Part shown: positions 9,514-20,043 of the stretch, piece by piece
Position numbering within the stretch: position 1 is the stretch's first letter
How the letters are laid out: the number at the start of each line of letters is the position of its first letter
From: Tunturibacter psychrotolerans
Lineage (GTDB): Bacteria > Acidobacteriota > Terriglobia > Terriglobales > Acidobacteriaceae
Assembly (NCBI RefSeq): GCF_040359615.1
Contig: NZ_CP132942.1
Coordinates: forward strand, 3,782,001-3,846,000
Direction: 5' to 3'
Length of the DNA stretch: 64,000 nucleotides
Program-made: the position numbers and the translations under genes
The notes under the pieces: generated by a model
The model's input: the letters and a program-made list of their open reading frames with translations, nothing else
What the model was told of the DNA's origin: nothing
Database searches by the model: none

Positions 9514-9728
9514 GACGATCTCCTTTGTGAGATTTCCTTTCTCAGGTCCCGTTTGGTCTCTGGATTTCGTTCTCTCCGGAGAGTGTTGTTACGCCCGGAT
9601 ATATTGCAAGCGCGTAGCCAAACCCGCCCCAGATCCCGCCGAAAACACCCTCACCAATAGTTGCAACAAGATAGAAACTGCCGCCTCCATTCACCAGCCA
9701 GCGGCTCCCACCCACACCGCCTCCATCG

Positions 9729-9766
9729 GTATCCGATTGGTTCCCCCGAGTATCCGATCGGTTCCC
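9729..9766. repeat. 17-base direct repeat with 21-base period
   Basis: Two copies of GTATCCGATYGGTTCCC (9729-9745 and 9750-9766), identical at 16 of 17 bases and spaced 21 bases apart, two helical turns. A weaker CCGATTG follows. Position about 215 bp upstream of the secreted-protein start suggests a possible regulator site; this is inference. Confidence 0.5.
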
Positions 9767-9873
9767 GCGACACCGATTGCCACCGCCGGAATGTCTCTTT
9801 CCCGCACCTTTGCTGACCATCGCACGGTGATTCCCTCAAACCGTTCGTCGCGCGAGCACGAGATAGGCAAACA

Positions 9874-9906
9874 GCAGAAGGCCGCCTGCTCGAGGCGGCC
9901 TTCTGC
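9874..9906 (-). terminator. Perfect 13-bp hairpin downstream of the FkbM gene
   Basis: GCAGAAGGCCGCC pairs with GGCGGCCTTCTGC around a 7-base loop. On the minus strand it lies 54 bp after the methyltransferase stop and ends in a T-rich TTCTGCTGTTTG, consistent with an intrinsic terminator. Confidence 0.7.
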
Positions 9907-9960
9907 ATCCGGAAGTTACAACAACCCGACACTAGAGAAACCCAAACTAGCCAGGCGTTT

Positions 9961-10623
9961 TTAGGAGGAACTATCCAGTAAGTACAGAGCGTTACCGAAA
10001 CTAAGTCGCTCGTCGTGCCCTCTCACCAGGGAATACAGGCCATAAATATAGAAACCTAACGATTTCAACTGCTCATCCAGAGCCCCGAACAACGGCATAT
10101 CTTTATAGGCCGGAGTGAAGTAAACCTCGATGAAGACAGCTTTAACCGCCTTGCGGCCGAACATCCGCTCCGCTCCCTTCAATACGAGCGTCTCTGCTCC
10201 CTCCACATCGATCTTCAGAATATCGATCTGATCGATCCCATTGGAGCTGCAAATATCGTCGATGGTGTCAGTTGCTACCTCGATCGTCTTCGAGGCGTTA
10301 TTGCTTCTCACAAGAATCGAGTTCGTACAACTCTCCTTACCGAGATTGAGTTGTACCGTACCCTTGGAATCTGAAAGAGCAACCCGCGTCGCAATGAAGT
10401 TGTCCGGCAGGCAGTGTTCCAGTTGTTGGAACGGATCAGGCCCCGGCTCAAAGGACCAGATCTTGGCCTGTGTATACAACTTACGATAGTTTTTTGCAGT
10501 TTGACCTACGTTGCCACCAACATCAAAGATGATGCGTGCGTCTGGAACCATCCGAAGATGGTCCTCATCGGAGTTAAAGGAACGTACCCCTAATGCCTTA
10601 CGAACAACGGATCTTACCGACAC
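9961..10623 (-). CDS. FkbM-family methyltransferase
   Basis: SAM-dependent O-methyltransferase of the FkbM family, usually acting on sugars in polysaccharide, lipid or secondary-metabolite pathways. The 220 residues show the SAM motif IIFDVGGNVGQTAKNY (31-46), the acidic FEPGPDPF strand, and ILKIDVEGAETLVLKGA near 134-150, a hallmark of the family. The start is GTG with AAAGGA six bases upstream. Its codons are visibly more AT-rich than the neighbours' and it has no glycosyltransferase partner here, so horizontal acquisition is plausible. The substrate is unknown. Confidence 0.88.
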   Translation of the reverse strand: MSVRSVVRKALGVRSFNSDEDHLRMVPDARIIFDVGGNVGQTAKNYRKLYTQAKIWSFEPGPDPFQQLEHCLPDNFIATRVALSDSKGTVQLNLGKESCTNSILVRSNNASKTIEVATDTIDDICSSNGIDQIDILKIDVEGAETLVLKGAERMFGRKAVKAVFIEVYFTPAYKDMPLFGALDEQLKSLGFYIYGLYSLVRGHDERLSFGNALYLLDSSS

Positions 10624-10880
10624 GAGCTGTCCTTTCGATCTTCTCTAGAGTGCGTATCTGTGGGAAGTGAACCGATCTTACGCGATTTCTTCATCACCGG
10701 AACTGAAGGGAGAGTTTATTTGCTTTCATTGACAGAATCGCCGCCATTTAAAAACTTCTCACCTTCTCGTTTTCCGCACAATGCCCGCTATAGCAAACAC
10801 AAGCCTAAGTTATCTTTTTTGCCCGTGCAATAGATCGTTTGTGGGACGGATCAGCTACACTTTCGTGCAAGGGAGGCCCG

Positions 10881-12743
<1,863 letters not shown>

Positions 12744-12837
12744 GCATGCTCCGAAATCGCTAGTTCCCCTCCCCGCGCACCCGGTACACTCATCTCACGC
12801 ATTTACATCGCGTTCATCAATAGCAGGAGCGAAGCCT

Positions 12838-14073
12838 TTGTCTCGATTCACCGGTCTGCTCGGCCTCATCACCTTCCTCGGCCTCGCCTATGCCTTCTCC
12901 ACCAACCGTCGCGCCATCCGCTGGCGCACCGTTGCCTGGGGCCTCTGCCTGCAGATCGTCTTCGCCTTCCTCGTCATCAAGTGGAACGCCGGCCAGATCA
13001 TTCTCCACAACGTCTCCAACGTCATCACCTCGCTGCTCGCACACTCGGTCGATGGCTCCTCCCTCGTCTTCGGCCGCCTCGGCACCCCCGGGCCCTTCGC
13101 CGTCCTCGCCTTCGCCGTCCTTCCGACCATCATCTTCGTCAGCGCCTTCTTCGCGATCATGTACCACATCGGCCTCATGCAGCACATCATCCGCGTCGTC
13201 GCCTGGATCATGCAGCGCACCATGGGAACCTCCGGCGCCGAATCCACCAACGTCGCCGCCAGCATCTTCATGGGCCAAACCGAAGCCCCCCTCACCATCC
13301 GCCCCTTTCTCGCCGGCGCCACCCGCAGCGAACTGATGGTCATCATGACCTCCGGCATGGCCCACGTCTCCGGCGGCATCATGGCCGCCTACATCAGCTT
13401 CGGCATCAACGCGCAGGACCTCCTCTCCGCCGTCATCATGACCGCGCCCGGCACCATCCTCGTCGCCAAAATGCTCGTCCCCGAAACCGAAGTCCCCGCC
13501 ACCATCGGCACCGTCCACATGCCTCCCAACGAGGAGCACAAAGACGAAAACTTCATCGCCTCCATCGCCCGCGGCACCCTCGACGGCGGCAAGCTCGCCT
13601 TCAACGTCGCCATCATGCTCATCAGCTTCGTCGCACTCGTTGGCCTCTTCAACGCCATCATGCTCGGCATCTCCGACTTCCTCTGGGCCCACGGGGACAT
13701 CCCTTTCCCGCATTCGCTCAACGCCATCCTCGGCGTCTTCGGAGCCCCCATCGCCTGGCTCATCGGCATCCCCTGGCACGAAGCCCGCACCATCGGCAAC
13801 CTCCTCGGCACCCGCACCATGATCAACGAGTTCGTCGCCTTCACCCAACTAGGCGCCATCAAGTCCACCCTCACCCCACGCACCTTCTCCATCGCCACCT
13901 TCGCCCTCTGCGGCTTCGCCAACGTAGGCAGCATCGGCATGCAGATCGGAGGCATCGGCGCCCTCGTCCCCAACCGCCGCAATGACCTCGCCCAGCTAGG
14001 CCTCCGCGCCATGCTAGCCGGCACAATGGCCAACCTGATGTCCGCCAGCATCGTCTCCATGCTCATCAAATAA
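12838..14073 (+). CDS. Concentrative nucleoside transporter (CNT/NupC family)
   Basis: Inner-membrane cation-coupled nucleoside importer. The 411 residues hold multiple hydrophobic segments and the family signatures GQTEAPLTIRPFL near residue 145, FVAFTQLGAI and the C-terminal CGFANVGSIGMQIGGIGAL. N-terminal, gate and transport domains are all present and the length is standard. The start codon is TTG, with AGGAG nine bases upstream. It fits the window's nucleoside theme (cdd and phosphorylase at 7-9 kb, purine phosphorylase at 16.5 kb) but is not in an operon with them. Confidence 0.92.
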   Translation: MSRFTGLLGLITFLGLAYAFSTNRRAIRWRTVAWGLCLQIVFAFLVIKWNAGQIILHNVSNVITSLLAHSVDGSSLVFGRLGTPGPFAVLAFAVLPTIIFVSAFFAIMYHIGLMQHIIRVVAWIMQRTMGTSGAESTNVAASIFMGQTEAPLTIRPFLAGATRSELMVIMTSGMAHVSGGIMAAYISFGINAQDLLSAVIMTAPGTILVAKMLVPETEVPATIGTVHMPPNEEHKDENFIASIARGTLDGGKLAFNVAIMLISFVALVGLFNAIMLGISDFLWAHGDIPFPHSLNAILGVFGAPIAWLIGIPWHEARTIGNLLGTRTMINEFVAFTQLGAIKSTLTPRTFSIATFALCGFANVGSIGMQIGGIGALVPNRRNDLAQLGLRAMLAGTMANLMSASIVSMLIK

Positions 14074-14199
14074 AACTTCGAACCAACCAACGCTTTGCAA
14101 TAAAATTCTCCGCAATCCTGCTTCTCTCCCAACGGATCGCGTGACGAAGAGAATGCAGCAAACTGCGCCTCACAACGGGAACCAGGAGAGCTCAGCACG

Positions 14200-15324
14200 A
14201 TGGCATTCCTCAGAAGCAGTAAAAGCACTGCCGAGCAAAAACAACAAGTTCAATTCGAAGAAGTAAAAACCACTGGGCTGCTAAACCTGGTCGTCGTCCT
14301 CGCCGTTGTCTCCGTCGCCTACACCGACTGGATCGTCGTAGCCAACGTCTCCCTCGGCTATCTCTACGTCCTTCCCATCGCCCTCAGCGCCTTCATTAAT
14401 CCACTTCCCATCACAATCGGCCTCGCTGTCCTCGGCACTATCCTCTCGGAGTTCTTCGGCCCCGTCGGCGACACCACCAACGTCAGAATCACTCGCTTCA
14501 TCATCTCTCTCGCCGGCTTTCTCATCGTCGCGTTTCTCGTCAGCCTCATCGCAAAACAACGCGCCCGCCTCGCCGCAGAGGTTCGCCGCCAGCGCGACGA
14601 ATACGAAAGCGACCTCCTCCTCGCCGCACAAGTCCAGCGCCAGGTGTTGCCCAAAGCTCCTATCGTTCCTGGGCTCGAACTCGCAGCCTTCATGCAGACC
14701 GCACGCCTCCTCGGTGGCGATTACTACGACTTCTTCCAGATCTCCGACGAGATAGTGGACGTCGTCATAGCCGACGTCTCCGGCAAAGGCGCCGCCGCCT
14801 CTCTGCTCATGCCTTCACTCGCCGTAGCCCTGCGTCTTCGCGCCCACGAACTCAGTGGCCCAGCCGCGATCCTCAAAGATCTCGACGAGTGCCTCAAGCA
14901 AATCACCCGGCCCGCCACATTCGTCACCATGTTCTACGCCCGCTTCAACACGAAACTCCGCACACTCGAGTACGCCAACGGCGGCCACAACCCGCCTCTC
15001 CTCCTCCGTCCACAAACAGGCGAGTCGCTCCTCCTCGAGAACGCGGGCCCCATCATGGGCATCCTTCCCAGCGCCGAATTTTCAAACACTCTCATCAACC
15101 TCAAGGCTAACGACGTGATCACCCTCTTCACCGACGGCGTTACCGAGCAGGAGAACGAAAGCGAAGAACAGTTTTCTCTAGACCGGCTCAAATCCCTGGT
15201 CCTCTCCGAAGAGAACAAACCTGCCACCACCCTCGTCACCGACATCTCCGAAGCGGTCGCCAGCTTCGCCGGAACGAAAGAACAGGAAGACGATCTCACC
15301 GTCGTCATAGTCAAGGTTCTCTGA
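14200..15324 (+). CDS. Membrane-bound SpoIIE/RsbU-type PP2C phosphatase
   Basis: Serine/threonine phosphatase of the PPM (SpoIIE) class, which usually dephosphorylates anti-anti-sigma factors. The N-terminus (about 25-120) has roughly four transmembrane helices, then a short coiled coil (ARLAAEVRRQRDEYES), then the catalytic domain from about 140 with LLGGDYYDFF, the metal-site VIADVSGKGAAASLLM, NGGHNPPLLL and LFTDGVTEQENE. Recognisable sensor domains other than the membrane part are absent. No anti-sigma partner is adjacent. A second, different PP2C lies at 24.3 kb. Confidence 0.9.
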   Translation: MAFLRSSKSTAEQKQQVQFEEVKTTGLLNLVVVLAVVSVAYTDWIVVANVSLGYLYVLPIALSAFINPLPITIGLAVLGTILSEFFGPVGDTTNVRITRFIISLAGFLIVAFLVSLIAKQRARLAAEVRRQRDEYESDLLLAAQVQRQVLPKAPIVPGLELAAFMQTARLLGGDYYDFFQISDEIVDVVIADVSGKGAAASLLMPSLAVALRLRAHELSGPAAILKDLDECLKQITRPATFVTMFYARFNTKLRTLEYANGGHNPPLLLRPQTGESLLLENAGPIMGILPSAEFSNTLINLKANDVITLFTDGVTEQENESEEQFSLDRLKSLVLSEENKPATTLVTDISEAVASFAGTKEQEDDLTVVIVKVL

Positions 15325-15390
15325 TGTACCGCTGCCTTCCCGACCAACGGGGGGCCATGGGATTGGCCAAGCAAAAAAAGGTATACCCGC

Positions 15391-15433
15391 CACGAAATGG
15401 CCGCCCTCCGCGCAGGAGGCCCGTCCGGCAGGA
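15391..15433. repeat. REP-like double-hairpin element, copy 1
   Basis: Begins CACGAAATGG and ends GTCCGGCAGGA. The central hairpin pairs CCTCC with GGAGG around GCGCA. Related copies lie at 21683 and 32301. It sits between convergent genes (phosphatase and peroxiredoxin-like). Confidence 0.75.
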
Positions 15434-15442
15434 CAAACGCCT

Positions 15443-15985
15443 CTATCCAACCAGCTTCAAATAATCCGGCTCATCTGCAATCGTCCGATACCGAAACTGC
15501 CGCACAATCTTAGGCCCCTTCAGAAAGAAGATCCCCTGCATCTGATGGCCGTCTTCTTTGATCGCCCCAATCCCATGCTTGAAGAGCGCACCCTTCAACC
15601 ACCCAGCCCACACCGCAGGCTGCAGCAACGTCAGCGCCGGATGAATCCTCGACAGCAGGAACACCGGATGCTGATAGACCTTAGCCTCCGGATCGCTGAC
15701 CCGTTCCACATCCCCAATCCCGTAGTAGTCAAAAAACGGCTTCGCGCGCTCCGGCGTCCCCAGATGCACAAACACTGGCCGCACCCCGCGCCGCGCCAGT
15801 TCCTCGCGAAGATCCGCAACATCACTGATCGCCTGACGGCAAAACGAACACCCAAAGTGCCGCAGAAAGATCAGCAGCACCGGCGAAGCCTCCGTCAGCG
15901 CCAGCAAACTTGCACCAGACTCCGTATGAATGGAGGCAAGCGTCTGCGCAACATCCTCGGTAGAACTCACACCCGTGTTTATCAT
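15443..15985 (-). CDS. Peroxiredoxin-like (AhpC/TSA-type) thioredoxin-fold protein
   Basis: 180-residue thioredoxin-fold protein with FLRHFGCSFCRQ at residues 40-51, a CxxC placed where peroxiredoxin-like and AhpC/TSA-2 proteins carry their redox cysteines. The later sequence (VFVHLGTPERAKPFFDYYG, SDPEAKVYQ) matches that subgroup, in which the two cysteines are separated by two residues as in thioredoxin. A thiol oxidoreductase or peroxidase role is inferred; the substrate is unknown. It is a monocistronic gene, convergent with the PP2C gene. No signal peptide is seen, so it should be cytoplasmic. Confidence 0.8.
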   Translation of the reverse strand: MINTGVSSTEDVAQTLASIHTESGASLLALTEASPVLLIFLRHFGCSFCRQAISDVADLREELARRGVRPVFVHLGTPERAKPFFDYYGIGDVERVSDPEAKVYQHPVFLLSRIHPALTLLQPAVWAGWLKGALFKHGIGAIKEDGHQMQGIFFLKGPKIVRQFRYRTIADEPDYLKLVG

Positions 15986-16453
15986 CGCTCGAATCCGATC
16001 ATGCCTTCTCTCCGCACAAACACTCCGCTGAACACTTCCCTCGCCATCGCTTTCTACACCCTAAGCCTCAAACCACGCATCCTGTTTTTTTCTGTCAAGC
16101 CCCCAACACGCTCGCAAAATAAAAATACTCCCGTCGTCGCTTCATCAAACCCGCGCCATTCCGCGTCTTTTGCATCCTTGCTCCGGAAAAAATAAATTCA
16201 AAAACCGTGGCATGTTTGCCCCTGCCAACTCGATAGACTTATAACAGTGACGAATTTAGAAGAGGTCTGGATCACAAACAGACCAAGCGACCAGGCTAAG
16301 TCCTTTCTTTGGACGAATTTACCTGTAACCCTTTTGCAATGACGAATTTGCAAAATATGGCCCTATGTAAGTTGTTCATTCCGGCTAATTTACCCACCCG
16401 TAAGGGGAGGGGGGTACCCCCCGAAACAGGAACCTGGAGACGCAAGGAACGTG
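15986..16453. other. 468-bp intergenic region with composite repeat (locus C)
   Basis: No gene is supported. It carries the TCTGTCAAGCCC box (16091-16102), a TGGCA and TATAAC pair (16208, 16240), a small hairpin GGTCTG/CAGACC (16264-16284), a block with two GACGAATTT motifs flanking CCCTTTTGCAAT (16312-16355), and a G-rich motif ending in GGTACC (16404-16418) just before the purine phosphorylase start. Confidence 0.6.
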
Positions 16454-17362
16454 ATGACCGAGACCACCAAGACCACCGACCTCTACAGCAAAGCGCAAGC
16501 TGCCGCCAACTACATCCGCAACAAAACTCCGCTCCTGCCCTCCCTCGGCATCATCCTCGGCTCCGGTCTTGGCAACTTCGCCACCCACGTTAAATCCGCC
16601 ACACGCATCCCCTACGCGGACATCCCGCACTTCCCTCAATCCACCGTCGTCGGCCACTCTGGCCATCTCGTCCTCGGCACCATCGCGGGCGTCTCCGTAG
16701 CCGTGATGCAGGGCCGCGTCCATGCCTACGAAGGCTATAGCATGGATCAGGTCACCTTCCCCACCCGCGTCCTCGGCCTCCTCGGTTGCAAGACCCTCAT
16801 CGTCACCAACGCCGCCGGAGGCATCCGCACCAACCTCGCGCAGGGCTCCATCGTCGCCATCTCCGACCACATCAACCTCACCGGAACCAACGCCGCTCTC
16901 GGCCCCAACGAACCTCGCTTCGCCATGGTACCCGGCGCCGGTCAACGCTTCTTCGACATGTCCACCGCCTACTCCCTCCGGCTCCGCACCCTCGCCATCG
17001 AAGAAGCTGCCCGCCAGGAGTTTCTCCTCACCGAAGGCGTCTACCTCGCTGTCGTCGGCCCGAGTTTCGAAACCCCCGCCGAAATTCGCGCCTTCCGCGC
17101 CCTGGGCGCCGACCTCGTCGGCATGTCCACGGTCCACGAAGTCATCGTCGCCCGCCACATGGGACTCGAAGTCCTCGGCCTCTCCCTCGTCACCAACATG
17201 GCCGCCGGAGTCCCCGCCTACGGAGAGGAAAAAGCCGACACCATCGACCACGAAGATGTTATGGAGATCGGCCGCAACGCCGAAAAGCAATTCACCTGCC
17301 TCCTCACTGCCCTCATCCCGCAGATCGCAGCCGAACAGCTCGTAGCAACCAATAAACTGTAA
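16454..17362 (+). CDS. Purine-nucleoside phosphorylase
   Basis: Phosphorolyses (deoxy)inosine and guanosine to the base and (deoxy)ribose-1-phosphate. It belongs to the trimeric PNP/MTAP family: 302 residues with the phosphate site GIILGSGLG (about 32-40), VVGHSGHLVLG, MQGRVHAYEGY, TNAAGGIR, and base-site region VGPSFETPAEIRAFRALGADLVGMSTVHEVIVA. The Glu and Asn contacts (FETPAE, TNMAAG) suggest a 6-oxopurine specificity. A GTG lies directly before the ATG; the ATG at 16454 has AAGGA at better spacing. A composite intergenic repeat lies immediately upstream. Confidence 0.93.
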   Translation: MTETTKTTDLYSKAQAAANYIRNKTPLLPSLGIILGSGLGNFATHVKSATRIPYADIPHFPQSTVVGHSGHLVLGTIAGVSVAVMQGRVHAYEGYSMDQVTFPTRVLGLLGCKTLIVTNAAGGIRTNLAQGSIVAISDHINLTGTNAALGPNEPRFAMVPGAGQRFFDMSTAYSLRLRTLAIEEAARQEFLLTEGVYLAVVGPSFETPAEIRAFRALGADLVGMSTVHEVIVARHMGLEVLGLSLVTNMAAGVPAYGEEKADTIDHEDVMEIGRNAEKQFTCLLTALIPQIAAEQLVATNKL

Positions 17363-17434
17363 CCGTTACCGCAACAATTGCCGCACAAATGTAACCCAGA
17401 TTGACGCATATAAACCCCAGCGTCCGCAGACAGC

Positions 17435-18262
17435 CTAAAGCGCCTCCACCAGTTCGGAGTCACGCTCCAACACCAAGCTCGGCCCAACCTCAAGCGACAA
17501 CTCCTCATACATCTGAGCGACTGTCGCCTGCGCCGTCTCGGACAACACGAACCGGTCCGCCCGCTCGACGACCTCCTCGCCGAACCGAATCTTCGCCCTC
17601 AGCCCCCGCAGCCCAAGAAACCGAAACATATGCGGCGTAAACTTCATATCGCCCCACCAGCAAACATCCTCGCCCACCGTCGCACCCCTATTCACCCCGC
17701 ATGAATCAAGCGAGTACCGCAGCGCCGCAACCCGTAACGCAACCCCGCCATTCAACACCGAGTGAAACAGGCCCCGCCGAAACGGCAACACCTCAGCTCC
17801 CTCCGTCGTAGTTCCCTCCGGAAAGAACAACACCGGCAACCCGCTCCGATAAGCCTCCGCCATCGCCGCATTCACACCCGGATACGTCTTCGGCCCACCA
17901 CCACGTTCCACATACACGGTCCCCGCCTGCGCCGTCAGCCAGCCCAACAACGGCCAACTACGCACCTCCGTCTTCGCCACCATCACAAACGGCTGCACCG
18001 AGCTGTATAGCAGAATATCCAGATAACTCAGGTGGTTCGACACCACCGCCCCGCCGCGAGGCACACTCCCCTCAACACTGCACTCAACCCCCAGCACCTT
18101 CACAATCCGCCGGCACCATCCATGAATCCATACAGCCCCCTCCGCACCAACCCGCGGTCTCCGTATGCAACAATCCACCACCGCCGCCACCAGCAATCCA
18201 ACAAACAAAAAACCACGCAGCCGCGAACGCAGAAATCGCCACACTGCGATCACCCCACTCAC
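17435..18262 (-). CDS. PlsC-family 1-acylglycerol-3-phosphate acyltransferase (distal copy)
   Basis: Membrane acyltransferase of the PlsC/LPLAT family. The catalytic motif I is NHLSYLD and motif III FPEGTTT, separated by about 70 residues, with an N-terminal hydrophobic segment (FLFVGLLVAAVVDCC). In this operon the likely role is the second step of ornithine/amino-acid lipid synthesis (OlsA-like), acylating the lyso-lipid made by the neighbouring N-acyltransferase; phosphatidic acid synthesis is the alternative. A TTG at 18277 would overlap olsB by 14 bp; the GTG at 18262 with AGGGG seven bases upstream is preferred. It is the last gene of a three-gene minus-strand set. Confidence 0.87.
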   Translation of the reverse strand: MSGVIAVWRFLRSRLRGFLFVGLLVAAVVDCCIRRPRVGAEGAVWIHGWCRRIVKVLGVECSVEGSVPRGGAVVSNHLSYLDILLYSSVQPFVMVAKTEVRSWPLLGWLTAQAGTVYVERGGGPKTYPGVNAAMAEAYRSGLPVLFFPEGTTTEGAEVLPFRRGLFHSVLNGGVALRVAALRYSLDSCGVNRGATVGEDVCWWGDMKFTPHMFRFLGLRGLRAKIRFGEEVVERADRFVLSETAQATVAQMYEELSLEVGPSLVLERDSELVEAL

Positions 18263-18263
18263 C

Positions 18264-19076
18264 TCAGCACCCCTCAAGAAATCTCTTTGCCACCCTCGGA
18301 TGCAGCGTCTGCAGATCGAGCAACGTCAGAAAGTCGATCGTCTTGAAGTCGCGATCGATCGCCGGTTCACTGCATATCTTCGCCCCAATCGTCAGGTAAG
18401 CCCGCAGAAGCTTCGGAGCCCGCACATCCGTCATCTGAACCTCAGCCTTGGGCAGTCGATAAGCAGGCGTAGCAACCGTCAACAGCGCCGGTTCCACCAT
18501 ACAGTCCCGCAGCGATTGGTACACCGCATGGCCCATCTCCGCATCCTGCGACGTCAACGAGCAGCATCCCATCATGTACCGCGCGCCGTTCACCAGCGCA
18601 TACCGTGCAATTCCCCGCCACAGCAGATGCAACACCTCAGGCGACCGATGCTCCCGATGAATGCACGCTCGCCCCAATTCCACAATCTGCCCACGCATGG
18701 CCGCATAGGGAGCGAAGCAGAACTCCTGCTCGCTGTAATACCCGAAATACTTCCCGGCTACATCCCCCATCTGCATTCGGTACGTTCCCACAATCTCGCC
18801 CGTGCCACGCTCCTGCACAATCATGTGGTCGCACACATCGTCGAAGTGGTCTTTGTCATACCCATCCACGTAGGCCGACTCGAGCCCTTCATTCATCTCC
18901 AGGTTGAATACCAGAAAGCGCAGCCTGTACGCCGCAGCGCGCTCCCCCTCGCTCAATGCAAGGCGCACAACATACTCTCCGGCCTCCAGTCGAATGTCTT
19001 TTTTCGACGGCAACTCCGGCGACATTGCTTTATTTGGAAGAAGTGGGACGGACCGCGACTCAGCTGCTGTGAGCAT
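18264..19076 (-). CDS. OlsB-like GNAT N-acyltransferase
   Basis: 270-residue acyltransferase of the GNAT-fold OlsB/hemolysin-like family, which transfers a 3-hydroxyacyl group from ACP to an amino acid (ornithine in OlsB) to make a lyso-amino-acid lipid. Diagnostic stretches are AYRLRFLVFNLEMNEG (about 49-64), DHFDDVCDHMIV, GTYRMQ, and ELGRACIHREHRSPEVLHLLWRG. The ATG has AGGAG five bases upstream. PlsC-type genes lie on both sides and the downstream one starts at its stop codon. The acceptor amino acid cannot be read from sequence. Confidence 0.85.
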   Translation of the reverse strand: MLTAAESRSVPLLPNKAMSPELPSKKDIRLEAGEYVVRLALSEGERAAAYRLRFLVFNLEMNEGLESAYVDGYDKDHFDDVCDHMIVQERGTGEIVGTYRMQMGDVAGKYFGYYSEQEFCFAPYAAMRGQIVELGRACIHREHRSPEVLHLLWRGIARYALVNGARYMMGCCSLTSQDAEMGHAVYQSLRDCMVEPALLTVATPAYRLPKAEVQMTDVRAPKLLRAYLTIGAKICSEPAIDRDFKTIDFLTLLDLQTLHPRVAKRFLEGC

Positions 19077-19144
19077 CGAATCTCCTGACTACGTCCAGAA
19101 TGTGGTGCTTTCGATGTCAGTGTGCGTCGACTTCTGTAACAGAG

Positions 19145-19163
19145 TGTTCACGGCAAGTGAACA
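19145..19163. promoter_or_regulatory. Inverted repeat upstream of the OlsB-like gene
   Basis: TGTTCAC and GTGAACA form a perfect 7-bp dyad around GGCAA, about 70 bp upstream of the N-acyltransferase start and just after the preceding acyltransferase stop. It could be an operator or a small transcript hairpin; sequence alone does not decide. Confidence 0.4.
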
Positions 19164-19187
19164 TTCGTTGAATCAAAAATGGTGCAC

Positions 19188-19970
19188 CTACCTCGGTACC
19201 CGCTCTTCTCCCACCATTGTGTTACCTAACCGAAGCGTAGCCACAGCTGCCCTCGCCTCCACCGCCGCCTCTTTCCTATGCAGAGTATCGCTTGAAAACT
19301 CCATTGGCTCCTCGGCAAACCGAACCTCTGCCCTCACCCCGCGCAACCCAAGAAACGTAAAAATATGCCCCAACATATTCCGCTCTCCCCAATAACAAAC
19401 GTCATCCGCAACGCTCACATCCGGTCCATTGTCCTCTCCGAATCCATAGCGAATACAAGCGGCCGTAACCGGAGCCCCTCCATCGATCGCCTGTGCCAGC
19501 AGCCCGCTATGAAATTTCAACAGCCCACTCCCATTGCTCGTCGTCCCCTCAGGAAAGAACACAACCGGCAACCCAGCGTCCACCGCCGCCTGCATCCCCT
19601 CCCGCGCCTTCATCGCCGATCCGCCATGTCCCCGCGCAACGTAAACCGTCCCCGACATCGTCGTCATCCACCCCACCACCGGCCAACCTGCGATCTCCGC
19701 CTTCGAAACAAACACGCACGGATGAACCGCCGCATACACCACGATGTCCAGATAACTCAGGTGATTCGAGATCACCACTCCCCGTTTCGGAAAACTGCCC
19801 GAGACGTCAATCTCAATTCCCATCCCCCGCATCGCCCGCGCACAAAAACGATGTAGCCAATCGGCTCGTTCCTGCCGCGTCTCCGGTTGCTTCACCGCCA
19901 GTTCCGTTCCAGCTACAACAAACATCCCAACCATTCGAACGCAACGTCCCACAGCCCGAAAAAAATTCAC
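19188..19970 (-). CDS. PlsC-family acyltransferase (proximal copy)
   Basis: 260-residue LPLAT-fold acyltransferase with motif I NHLSYLD, FVSKAEIAGWPVVG, GTVYVARG and motif III FPEGTTSNG. It is clearly related to the copy at 17.4 kb (shared VSNHLSYLD, WWGD/YWGE and FLGLRG regions), so the pair probably arose by duplication around the N-acyltransferase gene. The start is GTG. One copy may serve amino-acid lipid synthesis and the other phosphatidate synthesis, or they may use different acyl donors; this cannot be assigned here. Confidence 0.87.
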   Translation of the reverse strand: MNFFRAVGRCVRMVGMFVVAGTELAVKQPETRQERADWLHRFCARAMRGMGIEIDVSGSFPKRGVVISNHLSYLDIVVYAAVHPCVFVSKAEIAGWPVVGWMTTMSGTVYVARGHGGSAMKAREGMQAAVDAGLPVVFFPEGTTSNGSGLLKFHSGLLAQAIDGGAPVTAACIRYGFGEDNGPDVSVADDVCYWGERNMLGHIFTFLGLRGVRAEVRFAEEPMEFSSDTLHRKEAAVEARAAVATLRLGNTMVGEERVPR

Positions 19971-20043
19971 CAGATCCGATCCTCACTCATTTGAAGCCCG
20001 CGCCATCGCACGAAGCCCCCTCGCGCAGTCTATCCTGTAAGCA

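Larger units (their letters stand above)
9514..9960. other. 447-bp intergenic region with direct repeats and a terminator
   Basis: No credible gene; the open frames here have no recognisable motifs. The region holds the 5' flank of the secreted-protein gene, a 17-base direct repeat (9729-9766) and a strong hairpin (9874-9906) that closes the neighbouring methyltransferase gene. Confidence 0.6.

Noticed and set aside
12817..13848. 343-codon acidic minus-strand frame opposite the nucleoside transporter
   Set aside because: Asp/Glu/Gly-only composition is the mirror of GC-rich membrane-protein codons; the transporter signatures are on the plus strand.
16208..16222. TGGCATGTTTGCC as a sigma-54 promoter
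   Set aside because: The GG and GC elements are too close (seven bases between instead of about ten).
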